Below are positions 29,011-37,390 of a stretch of 48,066 nt of DNA, piece after piece. The notes beneath the pieces are model-generated. The model was given only the letters and a program-made list of their open reading frames with translations, had not been told where the DNA came from and did no database searches. Source of the DNA: Alterirhizorhabdus solaris. GTDB taxonomy: Bacteria; Pseudomonadota; Alphaproteobacteria; Sphingomonadales; Sphingomonadaceae. The DNA lies in the NCBI RefSeq assembly GCF_007785815.1, contig NZ_VNIM01000025.1, positions 1-48,066 of the forward strand, given 5' to 3'. Made by a program: the position numbers and the translations under genes. Every line of letters begins with the position of its first letter. Positions within the stretch are counted from its first letter, which is position 1.

Positions 29011-30123
29011 TCAGCCGGCGCCGTGGCCTTCGGCAAGATAATCGTCCGATTGCATCTCCATCAGGCGCGATACGGTCCGCTCGAACTCGAACGCGCCGTC
29101 GCCGGCGGGGTACAGTTCGGTCGCCGGAGCATCGGCACCCGCCAGCAGCTTCACCTTATATTCGTAGAGCGCATCGATCAGCGTCTTGAAGCGAGCGGCC
29201 TCGTTGCGCTTCTCCGGCCCCAGCACGGGAATGCCGACGACGATGACCGTATGGTAATGGCGCGCGATCGCGAGATAGTCCGCTGCGCCCTTCGCCTCGC
29301 CGCACAGCCGCTTGAACGAGAAGACAGCCACGCCCTTGAGGCTCTTCGGCACGTGGATGCTGCGCCCGGCCGACACCGTTAGCTCGTGCGAAGGCACGTT
29401 CGCGCGGTCCTCGGGTGGAAAGTCGGTGAGGCGGAAGAAGGCGCGGGAGAGCGCGAGCGTCGTGGCGTTGCCGTTCGGTACATACCAAGTCGGCGCACCG
29501 CCCAGCCGGGCCATGCGGTAATCGGTCGGGCCGTTCAGGCACAGCACGTCCAGCCGCGCCTCGACCAGCGCAATGAACGGCAGGAAGTGCTCGCGGTTCA
29601 GCCCGTCATTGTAGAGATCGGCGGGCGGGCGATTGGAGGTGGTGACGACGGTGACGCCAGCCTCGATCAGCCCGGTGAACAGCCGGCTCAGGATCATCGC
29701 GTCGGCGGTGTTGTTCACCACCATCTCGTCGAACGCCAGCAGCCGGGCCTCGGCGGCCAGCGCCTCCACCACCGGCGCGATCGGATCGCCCTTTTCCTTC
29801 GCGCGCTCGATCCGCAAGCGGTCGTGCACCTCGATCATGAATTCGTGGAAGTGGACCCGGCGCTTCGCCTTCAGGTGAATGCAGTCGTAGAACAGATCCA
29901 TCAGCATCGACTTGCCGCGGCCGACGCCGCCCCACATGTAGATGCCGCGTGGTGGCGGCGGCGCGCGGCGCAGCATCCGCCACAGGACGCTGCCTTTCAC
30001 CGGCGCGGCATCGAGTTCGACGGCCAGCGCATCGAGCCGCGTCACGGTGGCGCGCTGGTCCGGGTCGGGGCGGAGCTCGCCCGCGGCGAGCAGCGCATCG
30101 TATCGCGCGAGGACGCCGGTCAT
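29011..30123 (-). CDS. zapE: Cell division protein ZapE / AFG1-family ATPase
   Basis: A 370-residue AAA-type ATPase of the AFG1/ZapE family, which in E. coli acts on the Z-ring and in mitochondria on respiratory complexes. The Walker A motif is GGVGRGKSML (residues 65-74) and Walker B is LLAFDEMVV. Other family motifs are VHFHEFM and TSNRPPADLYNDGLNR. It overlaps the thioesterase gene by four bases (ATGA) and so belongs to sdhB-thioesterase-zapE. Its location next to sdhB is notable given the link of AFG1 with respiratory enzymes. Confidence 0.93.
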   Translation of the reverse strand: MTGVLARYDALLAAGELRPDPDQRATVTRLDALAVELDAAPVKGSVLWRMLRRAPPPPRGIYMWGGVGRGKSMLMDLFYDCIHLKAKRRVHFHEFMIEVHDRLRIERAKEKGDPIAPVVEALAAEARLLAFDEMVVNNTADAMILSRLFTGLIEAGVTVVTTSNRPPADLYNDGLNREHFLPFIALVEARLDVLCLNGPTDYRMARLGGAPTWYVPNGNATTLALSRAFFRLTDFPPEDRANVPSHELTVSAGRSIHVPKSLKGVAVFSFKRLCGEAKGAADYLAIARHYHTVIVVGIPVLGPEKRNEAARFKTLIDALYEYKVKLLAGADAPATELYPAGDGAFEFERTVSRLMEMQSDDYLAEGHGAG

Positions 30124-30593
30124 GCGGTGACCCGACCCTTGCGGATCGTGCCGGAAAAGGCGAGCACGCGCGTTCCCTCCTGTTCGATCGTCCCGCGCAG
30201 GAACACCAGCCGTCCCGTCTCCCGCAGGATCTCGACGATCGCATCGAGCGGCACGTCGAGCCGGGCGCGGTCGAGGAACTGCGTGGCGCAGTCGATCGTC
30301 ACGCCGCCCGCCGCGCCGGGAATGCCGACGGCGGTGGTGGCGGCGAACAGCGCCTGATCGACCAGCGCCAGCATGAAGCCGCCGTGGACGAACGCCATCA
30401 GGTTGCGATGCTGCGGCCCCGGCTGAACGCGCAGCCGGACACGATCGGATGCCTCCACCCGGATATGCATCGTACCGAACACATCGATGAAGGCGCCCGT
30501 CTCGACGGCCTCGCGTCGCATCCAGCCCGGCTGGTCCGGGTCGGGTGCGAAGCCGAAGTGGGGGTCGGCCGGCGTCGCGCCGGTCGCGCTCAA
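30120..30593 (-). CDS. PaaI/hotdog-fold thioesterase
   Basis: A hotdog-fold protein of about 157 residues with the [11 protein letters not shown] helix and [15 protein letters not shown] strand typical of the PaaI acyl-CoA thioesterase family; the substrate is unknown. No ATG is suitably placed. TTG 30593 is chosen because it overlaps the sdhB stop as TTGA, a normal coupling arrangement, and removes the upstream 23 codons, which lie inside sdhB. It is followed, with a four-base overlap, by zapE. Confidence 0.82.
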   Translation of the reverse strand: MSATGATPADPHFGFAPDPDQPGWMRREAVETGAFIDVFGTMHIRVEASDRVRLRVQPGPQHRNLMAFVHGGFMLALVDQALFAATTAVGIPGAAGGVTIDCATQFLDRARLDVPLDAIVEILRETGRLVFLRGTIEQEGTRVLAFSGTIRKGRVTA

Positions 30594-31375
30594 ATCTGGC
30601 GCTCGACGACCATTTTCTTGACCTCGGCGATGGCTTTGGCCGGCGACAGGCCCTTCGGGCACACGTTCGAGCAGTTCATGATCGTGTGGCAGCGATAGAG
30701 CCGGAACGGATCCTCAAGCTCGTCGAGCCGCTCGCCGGTCATCTCGTCACGGCTGTCGGCCAGCCAGCGATAGGCCTGCAACAGGATCGCCGGGCCGAGG
30801 AACTTGTCGCTGTTCCACCAGTAGCTGGGGCAGGAGGTGGAGCAGCAGGCGCACAGGATGCACTCGTACAGCCCGTCCAGCTTGGCCCGGTCGTCGGGCG
30901 ACTGGAGCCGCTCCTTGCCCGAGGGCGGCGGCGTCACCGTCTTCAGCCAGGGCTGGATCGACGAATATTGCGCGTAGAAATGCGTGAAGTCCGGCACCAG
31001 ATCCTTGATGACGTCCATGTGCGGCAGCGGGGTGATCCGCACCTCGCCCTTGCAGTCCTCGATCGCGGTGGTGCAGGCGAGGCCGTTGCGGCCGTTCATG
31101 TTCATCGAGCAGGAGCCACAGATGCCCTCGCGGCAGGAACGGCGGAAGGTAAGCGTCGGATCCTGCTCGCTCTTGATCTTGATGAGGGCGTCCAGCACCA
31201 TCGGGCCGGTATCGTCCAGATCAAGCTCGAACTTGTCGTAGCGCGGGTTCTCGCCCGAGTCGGGATCGTAGCGATAGATCTTGAACGCCTTGACCGACTT
31301 GGCGTCGGCGGGGGCCTTGTGCACCTTGCCGCCGGACTTGATCTTGCTGTTCTTCGGCAGTGCGAACTCGGCCAT
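30590..31375 (-). CDS. sdhB: Succinate dehydrogenase iron-sulfur subunit
   Basis: Electron-transfer subunit carrying three iron-sulfur clusters. The 261-residue protein has the [2Fe-2S] cysteines in [12 protein letters not shown] and GLAC, the [4Fe-4S] set CILCACC and STSCP, and the [3Fe-4S] set [12 protein letters not shown]. It is separated from sdhCDA by 3.3 kb and must use a different promoter, in the 149 bases between it and the CDP-alcohol phosphatidyltransferase gene. Confidence 0.96.
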   Translation of the reverse strand: MAEFALPKNSKIKSGGKVHKAPADAKSVKAFKIYRYDPDSGENPRYDKFELDLDDTGPMVLDALIKIKSEQDPTLTFRRSCREGICGSCSMNMNGRNGLACTTAIEDCKGEVRITPLPHMDVIKDLVPDFTHFYAQYSSIQPWLKTVTPPPSGKERLQSPDDRAKLDGLYECILCACCSTSCPSYWWNSDKFLGPAILLQAYRWLADSRDEMTGERLDELEDPFRLYRCHTIMNCSNVCPKGLSPAKAIAEVKKMVVERQI

Positions 31376-31524
31376 GCATCGGATCCCTTCGTGCTGCTGT
31401 GCAGATAGCGATTCGATGCCGCAGGCTCAATGGCCTGTTTGCAGGCGCAGCGTCCCGTCGCCGCCTTTGGACATTCCGCCGCCACCGCCTAAGGGTTGTG
31501 CGACGCAACAACCGGGACTGTATT

Positions 31525-32655
31525 GTGACCGACAGCCTTTCCACCCCGCTGGTCATCACGGTGGGCGACAACGCCACGCCGATCTGGGGCATGAGCGTGC
31601 GCGAGCGGACCCGGCGCATCGCAGGCAAGGCGGGGCTGGCCTTCGCCGAGGCGCCCGCCGACGCCGCGACGCCCGTGCTGCTGGTGAATGCCGCCTTCGC
31701 CTTCGATCCCCCGTTGCTCGGCTGGATGACGCGACAGGCCGGCACGGTCCTGAAGAAGGACGGCATCCCGGCAATCGCGCATGTCACCGATGCGGCCGCC
31801 GTGCCCGCTGCGATTGCGTGGATGGCGGGGCAGGGGGGGCAACCGCCGGGTCTGACGGAGATCGTCCACGATGCCGGCTTCACCCTGTACAACGATCAAT
31901 TGCGCAAGCGCGAGCAGCCGTTCCTTGAACCGCTGACCCCGGCCACCGTCCGCACGATCGAGCGGCGCAGCTATTATGCCGCCTACAAGGGCGTCACCGA
32001 CATCCTCACCAAATATCTCTGGCCGGAATGGGCGCTGGTGCTGACCCGGATCGCCGCGCGCATCGGCATGACGCCCAACATGGTGACGGGCATCGGTGCG
32101 ATCCTGTGCGTGGCCGCCTTTTTCCTGTTCGCCGACGGCCATTACTGGGCGGGGATGGGTGCCGGCCTCGGCTTCATGGTGCTCGATACGGTGGACGGCA
32201 AACTCGCCCGCTGCACGATCACCTCGTCAAGATGGGGCAACGTGTTCGACCACGGGATCGATCTGGTGCATCCCCCCTTCTGGTGGTGGGCATGGGGCGC
32301 GGGGCTGGGCACATGGGGGCTGGGGCTGCCGCCCGAGCGTTTCCTGTGGGTGATGATCGCGATCGTCGGCGGCTACGTGGTGCAGCGGCTGATCGAGGGC
32401 ACGTTCATCCGTTCCTACGGCATCCACATCCATGTGTGGGAACGGACGGATTCGCGCTTCCGCCTCATCACCGCACGACGTAACCCGAACATGGTGATCC
32501 TGCTGGCCAGCGTGATCGCCGGTCGCCCCGATCTGGGGCTGGTAGGGGTGGCATGGTGGACGATGCTGTCGCTGCTGTTCCACGCCGTGCGGCTGGCGCA
32601 GGCGATGGTCCGCAAGGCCGGCGGGCGGCCGATCACCTCATGGCTGGTGGAGTAG
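31525..32655 (+). CDS. CDP-alcohol phosphatidyltransferase with N-terminal extension
   Basis: Membrane enzyme of 376 residues (from GTG 31525) that transfers a phosphoalcohol between a CDP-activated donor and an acceptor. The catalytic CDP-alcohol motif is intact, from Asp221 to Asp245 (DTVDGKLAR, then GNVFDHGID, with the canonical eight-residue gap). About 150 N-terminal residues precede the membrane part; they begin GDNATPIWGMSVRERTRR and resemble a nucleotidyltransferase fold that has lost its nucleotide-binding signature. The architecture recalls the bifunctional IPCT-DIPPS proteins of hyperthermophiles that make di-myo-inositol phosphate. HIT follows after 5 bases. Confidence 0.85.
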   Translation: MTDSLSTPLVITVGDNATPIWGMSVRERTRRIAGKAGLAFAEAPADAATPVLLVNAAFAFDPPLLGWMTRQAGTVLKKDGIPAIAHVTDAAAVPAAIAWMAGQGGQPPGLTEIVHDAGFTLYNDQLRKREQPFLEPLTPATVRTIERRSYYAAYKGVTDILTKYLWPEWALVLTRIAARIGMTPNMVTGIGAILCVAAFFLFADGHYWAGMGAGLGFMVLDTVDGKLARCTITSSRWGNVFDHGIDLVHPPFWWWAWGAGLGTWGLGLPPERFLWVMIAIVGGYVVQRLIEGTFIRSYGIHIHVWERTDSRFRLITARRNPNMVILLASVIAGRPDLGLVGVAWWTMLSLLFHAVRLAQAMVRKAGGRPITSWLVE

Positions 32656-32660
32656 GACGG

Positions 32661-33092
32661 GTGAACGCGACGATCGGAAAGTTCGGTTTCCCTGCCACGC
32701 TGGTGCGGGAATATGCCCATTGGGTCGTGCTGCTGCGCCCCGCCCAGCCGACCCTTGGATCGCTGGTACTGGCGGCGAAATCGGATGCGACCGCGTTCGG
32801 GGATCTGCCTGCCGCCGCCTTCGCCGAGCTGGCCGTGGTCACGGCGGCGATCGAACACGCCTTGGGGGCGGCGGTGCGCTACGACCGGATCAACTACCTG
32901 ATGCTGATGCTGGTCGATCCCCACGTCCACTTCCACGTCATCCCGCGCTACGATGGCGAGCGCGAGGGCCGCGGGCTGACGATCGCCGATGCCGCGTGGG
33001 GCAAGCCGCCCGCGCTGGGCGAGGCCCGTGCGCTCGATGCGGACGAGCAGGCGCGGATGGTGGACTGGCTGAAGGGTTACTGGCCGGACTGA
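32661..33092 (+). CDS. HIT-family hydrolase/transferase
   Basis: A 143-residue HIT (histidine triad) protein, the family of nucleotide hydrolases and nucleotidyl transferases. The triad motif is HVHFHVI near the C-terminus. GTG 32661 lies five bases after the phosphatidyltransferase stop, so the two are an operon. A role in hydrolysing or transferring nucleotidyl groups from a CDP-activated intermediate would fit the neighbourhood, but this is inference. It overlaps the convergent nucleotidyltransferase gene by 16 bases. Confidence 0.85.
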   Translation: MNATIGKFGFPATLVREYAHWVVLLRPAQPTLGSLVLAAKSDATAFGDLPAAAFAELAVVTAAIEHALGAAVRYDRINYLMLMLVDPHVHFHVIPRYDGEREGRGLTIADAAWGKPPALGEARALDADEQARMVDWLKGYWPD

Positions 33093-33823
33093 TGCGTCCA
33101 TCTGGCGGTGAGTGCGCCGGCGATGTCCAGATCGGCGGGGAAATCGACCTCGGCCCACTCCATCCCCTCGATCGAGACGGTGGCGACATCGCCAGACGGC
33201 GCGATCGCGTTGATCGCCTTGAGATACCAGTTCAGCACCCCCTCGGGCGTCCGCATCATCGCCTCGACCTCGGCACGGAAGATCGCCGGGCCTTCCCCGC
33301 GAAACGCCAGCATTCCGATCGATTCGGCGTTGCTCTGCTCCGCCGTCAATCGCTTGCCGATCGCGACGAGGCGGTCGCCGTCGCGCTCCACCTTCATGTC
33401 GTCGGCGTCGTAGGCGTCCTTCACGTCCACGGTGACGGTGATCGGCGCGGTCGCCTGCGCCAGCAGCGTGGCCACGATCTGCGGCGAGATCAAAGTATCG
33501 CCGTTGAGGATGACGAAATCGCCCTCCATCGCATCGCGCGCGATCCAGCAGGAGCCGAGGTTGTCGGCCACCTTGAAGAACGGGTTGAAATGCAGCGTGA
33601 TGTCAACATCCGCCACCCCCGCCAGCGCGGCCGCCACCTTGTCCTCGCGAAAGCCGGTGACGACGTGGATATCGCGGATGCCGTTGGCCGCGAGCGAGCC
33701 GATCTGCCACTCGATCAGCGTTCTGCCCGCGAACGGGATCAGGCACTTGGGCAGGTCGGCGGTGACCGGCAGCAGGCGCGAGCCCTGACCGGCGCTCAGG
33801 ATGATGGCGCGGGTGATCGTCAT
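33077..33823 (-). CDS. Sugar/alcohol-phosphate nucleotidyltransferase
   Basis: A 248-residue nucleotidyltransferase with the classic loop LSAGQGSRLLPVTADLPKC, in which the G-x-G-x-R and Lys of the nucleotide site are intact, and the metal-binding Asp in LNGDTLIS. The pattern resembles LicC-like phosphocholine cytidylyltransferases and inositol-1-phosphate cytidylyltransferases. The short length, without the C-terminal beta-helix of GlmU/RmlA-like enzymes, supports a small alcohol phosphate as substrate. It is downstream of the MobA-like gene with an 11-base gap, co-oriented with sdhCDA. Confidence 0.85.
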   Translation of the reverse strand: MTITRAIILSAGQGSRLLPVTADLPKCLIPFAGRTLIEWQIGSLAANGIRDIHVVTGFREDKVAAALAGVADVDITLHFNPFFKVADNLGSCWIARDAMEGDFVILNGDTLISPQIVATLLAQATAPITVTVDVKDAYDADDMKVERDGDRLVAIGKRLTAEQSNAESIGMLAFRGEGPAIFRAEVEAMMRTPEGVLNWYLKAINAIAPSGDVATVSIEGMEWAEVDFPADLDIAGALTARWTHQSGQ

Positions 33824-33834
33824 GGCGGCGGGGG

Positions 33835-34656
33835 CTAGGAGCGAATTGTGGCGATATCGCGGGCGCGGCGCTCAAGGATCGCGGTGGCCAGCACATGATC
33901 GGCTGGCTTGTCCACATCGATGCAGGCCTCGGCGATCGGCAGTGGGATCGCCTTCGCCGTCAGCCCCAGCCGCCGCCCGGCGCGAGCCAGCGCGCCGTCG
34001 AGCGAGAGCAGCCGCAGCGCCACGCCGAGCAGGATCACGGGGCCGAACGCACCGATCACCGCGCGGCCCTTCTTGCGCTGCTGTTCGATCGTGCGCCACA
34101 GCCGCAGCGCGGCCAGCGCTTTCGTTCCGGACAGCAGGAACAGGTTCGCCCCCGAATAGGCCCCGCCGCGAAAGCGCAGCCATGTCCGCTGGTTGTCCGG
34201 GAAGGCGACGCGCATCACACGCCGCTCGACGAGGCCGACCGCCACGTCCGCGCCGCTCGCTTGGGCGGGGGAGAGAAACGCATCGATCGTCGCCGTGTCC
34301 AGCAGCGGATGATCGGCGGTGGTGACGAGGAACGGGTAGCCTCCGCCATGCCGTTCCAGCGCATCGTGGATCGCCGCGCTCACCGAGACGCCGGCGGGCT
34401 CGAAGAAGATCGCCGGGTGGCTTTCCAGCCAGCGCGTATCGGTATGGTCGGTCAGCACCGATGGGTCCTGCGCCAGCACGATCACCCGCCCGATCGCCGG
34501 ATGATCGACCAAGGTGCGCGCGACGCGGGACAGCATGGTTTCGCCCGCGATCGGCACCAGCGCCTTGACCGCCACACCGAACGCGGCGGCCAGCGGATCG
34601 ACGCCGGGTCTGTTGCCGGCGAGGAGGAGGGCGGTCAGGCCGCTCCCCCCGCTCAT
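33835..34656 (-). CDS. NTP-transferase (MobA-like) domain protein
   Basis: A 273-residue protein with a nucleotidyltransferase N-terminus: LTALLLAGNRPGVDPLA..., then VKALVPIAGETML, and the metal-site motif TTADHPLLD. The nucleotide loop is a variant (LAGNRPGVDP) rather than the canonical GGxSxRMG, a variation found in a subgroup of nucleotidyltransferases. Its substrate is unknown. It starts 7 bases after the sdhA stop and is very probably transcribed with sdhCDA. Confidence 0.8.
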   Translation of the reverse strand: MSGGSGLTALLLAGNRPGVDPLAAAFGVAVKALVPIAGETMLSRVARTLVDHPAIGRVIVLAQDPSVLTDHTDTRWLESHPAIFFEPAGVSVSAAIHDALERHGGGYPFLVTTADHPLLDTATIDAFLSPAQASGADVAVGLVERRVMRVAFPDNQRTWLRFRGGAYSGANLFLLSGTKALAALRLWRTIEQQRKKGRAVIGAFGPVILLGVALRLLSLDGALARAGRRLGLTAKAIPLPIAEACIDVDKPADHVLATAILERRARDIATIRS

Positions 34657-34663
34657 GCGCGGA

Positions 34664-36451
34664 TCAATACACGCGGGCCTTCGGCTTGATATACTCCGCC
34701 TCGTCGGTCAGCGTATATTCGTGCACCGGGCGGTAATCGATCGAGACGGCGCCCTTGTTGAACGAGACGAGCGTGTGCTTCATCCAGTTCGCGTCGTCGC
34801 GGTTCGGATAGTCCTCGTGCATGTGCGCGCCGCGACTTTCGTGGCGGTTGGCGGCCGAGTGCATCGTCACCACCGCTTGCGGCAGCATGTTGTCCAGCTC
34901 CAGCGTCTCGATCAGGTCGGTGTTCCAGATCATCGAGCGATCCTTCACGTCGACATCCTGGAAGCTGGCATACACGTTGTCGATCAGCCCCTGGCCCTCG
35001 CGCAGCAACGCGGTGTCGCGGAACACCGCGCAATGCTTCTGCATGGTGCGCTGCATGTCGAGGCGGATCTTCGCGGTCGGCGTGCCGCCGCTGGCGTTGC
35101 GCAGCTTGTCGAGACGGGCGAGCGCGGCATCGTCCGATGCCTTGTCCACCACGCCATGCTTGCTGTTCGGCGTGACGATCTCGGCGATGCGGAAGCCGGT
35201 GGCGCGACCGAACACGACCAGATCGATCAGCGAATTGGAGCCGAGCCGGTTCGCACCATGGACCGACACGCACGCCGCCTCGCCGACCGCGAACAGGCCG
35301 GGGACGACCGTGTCCGGGTTGCCGTCCTTCAGACGGACGACCTCGCCGTGGTAGTTACAGGGGATGCCGCCCATGTTGTAATGCACCGTCGGCGTGACGG
35401 GCAGCGGCTGGCGGGTAAGATCGACACCGGCGAAGATCTTGCCGGTCTCGGTGATGCCGGGCAGGCGTTCGGCCAGCACCTTGGGATCGATGTGATCGAG
35501 GTGCAGGTAGATATAGTCGCCGTTCTTGCCGACGCCGCGTCCCTCGCGCATCTCCATCGCCATCGACCGCGCCACCACGTCACGCGAGGCCAGATCCTTG
35601 GCGGACGGAGCGTAGCGTTCCATGAACCGCTCGCCCTCGGAGTTGGTCAGGTAGCCACCCTCGCCACGCGCGCCCTCGGTGATGAGCACGCCCGCGCCGT
35701 AGATGCCGGTCGGGTGAAACTGGACGAATTCCATGTCCTGCAACGGCAGGCCGGCGCGCAGCACCATGCCGCCGCCGTCGCCGGTGCAGGTATGCGCCGA
35801 GGTCGCCGAGAAATAGGTGCGGCCGGAGCCGCCCGTCGCCAGCACCACCGCCTGCGCGCGGAAGCGGTGGATCGAGCCGTCTTCCATGCACAGCGCGATC
35901 ACGCCGCGGCATTCGCCGTCGACCATGATGAGATCGAGCGCGAAATATTCGACGTAGAAGTCCGCGTCATACTTCAGGCTCTGCTGGTACAGCGCGTGGA
36001 GCATGGCGTGGCCGGTACGATCGGCGGCGGCGCAGGTGCGCTGCACCGGCGGGCCTTCGCCCATGTTCTGCATGTGCCCGCCGAACGGGCGCTGATAGAT
36101 CGTGCCGTTGTCGTTGCGGCTGAACGGCATGCCGGCATGTTCCAGCTCCACCACGGCCGCCGGTGCCTCGCGCACCATATACTCGATCGCGTCCTGATCG
36201 CCGAGCCAGTCCGATCCCTTGACGGTATCGTACATGTGCCACGTCCAGTGATCGGGCGAGTTGTTGCCGAGCGAGGCGGCGATGCCGCCCTGCGCCGCGA
36301 CCGTGTGGCTGCGGGTGGGGAACACCTTGGTGATGCAGGCCGTCTTCAGGCCCTTTTCGGCGCAGCCCATCGTGGCGCGCAGGCCGGAGCCGCCGGCCCC
36401 GACGACGACCGCATCATAGATGTGGTCGATGATCTTGTACGCCTCGGCCAT
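34664..36451 (-). CDS. sdhA: Succinate dehydrogenase flavoprotein subunit
   Basis: The FAD-carrying catalytic subunit that oxidises succinate to fumarate. The 595-residue protein has the FAD fold [12 protein letters not shown], the covalent-flavin His in [10 protein letters not shown], the active-site HPTGIYG and the catalytic Arg region [13 protein letters not shown]. The start overlaps the sdhD stop by one base (TGATG). sdhB does not follow; two nucleotidyltransferase genes do. Confidence 0.97.
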   Translation of the reverse strand: MAEAYKIIDHIYDAVVVGAGGSGLRATMGCAEKGLKTACITKVFPTRSHTVAAQGGIAASLGNNSPDHWTWHMYDTVKGSDWLGDQDAIEYMVREAPAAVVELEHAGMPFSRNDNGTIYQRPFGGHMQNMGEGPPVQRTCAAADRTGHAMLHALYQQSLKYDADFYVEYFALDLIMVDGECRGVIALCMEDGSIHRFRAQAVVLATGGSGRTYFSATSAHTCTGDGGGMVLRAGLPLQDMEFVQFHPTGIYGAGVLITEGARGEGGYLTNSEGERFMERYAPSAKDLASRDVVARSMAMEMREGRGVGKNGDYIYLHLDHIDPKVLAERLPGITETGKIFAGVDLTRQPLPVTPTVHYNMGGIPCNYHGEVVRLKDGNPDTVVPGLFAVGEAACVSVHGANRLGSNSLIDLVVFGRATGFRIAEIVTPNSKHGVVDKASDDAALARLDKLRNASGGTPTAKIRLDMQRTMQKHCAVFRDTALLREGQGLIDNVYASFQDVDVKDRSMIWNTDLIETLELDNMLPQAVVTMHSAANRHESRGAHMHEDYPNRDDANWMKHTLVSFNKGAVSIDYRPVHEYTLTDEAEYIKPKARVY

Positions 36452-36840
36452 CAGCCCTTCACCCCCAGCAACGCGATCTTGAGGATCGAGAAGATCGCCA
36501 GCGCACCGCCGCCGACCGCGTAGAAATTGAGTGCCATCAGTGCCGCGACGCGCAGCGCATCGTCATGCACATAATCCTCGATGAACACCTGCAGGCCGAT
36601 CTTGAGGTGCCAGAACACCGACACCGTCATCAGCACCAGCCCGACCGCGACGAACGGCGAGGACATCCATTGCAGGATCGTGGGGAAATCGTGCAGCGGC
36701 AGGCGGAACAGCGAGATCACGAACCACAGGACGAGGATCAGGTTGCCCGCGGCGGTGAGCCGCTGGTGCCACCAGTGCAGCCCGCCATGACGGGCCGATC
36801 CCAGCCCACGGACGCGGCCGATGCCGGTTCCCGTACCCAT
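36451..36840 (-). CDS. sdhD: Succinate dehydrogenase membrane anchor subunit
   Basis: A 129-residue, three-helix anchor that with SdhC binds quinone and, usually, heme b. Family features are the N-terminal [19 protein letters not shown] and the late [14 protein letters not shown] segment, with the heme-ligating His probably in HLKIG. ATG 36840 is chosen because it overlaps the sdhC stop (TGATG) and matches the family N-terminus. Confidence 0.92.
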   Translation of the reverse strand: MGTGTGIGRVRGLGSARHGGLHWWHQRLTAAGNLILVLWFVISLFRLPLHDFPTILQWMSSPFVAVGLVLMTVSVFWHLKIGLQVFIEDYVHDDALRVAALMALNFYAVGGGALAIFSILKIALLGVKG

Positions 36841-37238
36841 CAGTGCATGCTCCTTGCGTAAACCGCGCCCCAGATCAGCAGCGTCACCGCCAGCGACCCG
36901 ATGATCGTCGCGGTCGCCCACGTCCGGTTCGTCTTAAGCTCGTAGCCCGCGCCCGTATCGAGGACAAAATGCCTCACCCCGGAAAACATGTGCTGGAAGA
37001 ACGTCCACGTCAGCCCGATGGCGACGAGGTAGCCGAACCACGAGGTCGCCGCCCGGTAGAACGTATCGTAGGCGGCCGGGCCGCTGGCGGCGGCGACGAG
37101 CCACCAGATGAAGAGCACGCCGCCCCCGATCGCATTGGCCGTGCCCGTGGCGCGGTGCAGGATCGAGACCAGCATGTGCGGACCCCATCGCCAGATCGAC
37201 AGGTGCGGCGACAATGGGCGTGCGGCGTTACGAGACAT
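36840..37238 (-). CDS. sdhC: Succinate dehydrogenase cytochrome b556 subunit
   Basis: A 132-residue, three-helix membrane anchor. The SdhC signature is visible: [26 protein letters not shown] and, in the second helix region, the [14 protein letters not shown] motif with the heme His candidate. The coupled order is sdhC-sdhD-sdhA, each overlapping the next by one base. The 152-base divergent gap to the chemoreceptor-like gene holds its promoter; an AAGGGGG ribosome site precedes the ATG. Confidence 0.95.
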   Translation of the reverse strand: MSRNAARPLSPHLSIWRWGPHMLVSILHRATGTANAIGGGVLFIWWLVAAASGPAAYDTFYRAATSWFGYLVAIGLTWTFFQHMFSGVRHFVLDTGAGYELKTNRTWATATIIGSLAVTLLIWGAVYARSMH

Positions 37239-37390
37239 TTGCGGCCCCCTTGGAACAATGGCGGTTCTTTAGCCGAACCGGCCGACCATGCAACCGTTGC
37301 GGCGGTCCGTTTACGGCACGGTCCTTACCCGGCCTTTACCATTCGGCCGCTATCGCCGGACGACGCATCAACCAAGGCCGAGAACCCGAC

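Noticed and set aside
31360-31524. The upstream extension of the CDP-alcohol phosphatidyltransferase
   Set aside because: It is the Arg-rich antisense of the sdhB start; GTG 31525 gives a clean start and avoids the overlap.
34514-36523. A 669-codon plus-strand frame over sdhA
   Set aside because: It is antisense to the intact sdhA and has no protein-like motifs.
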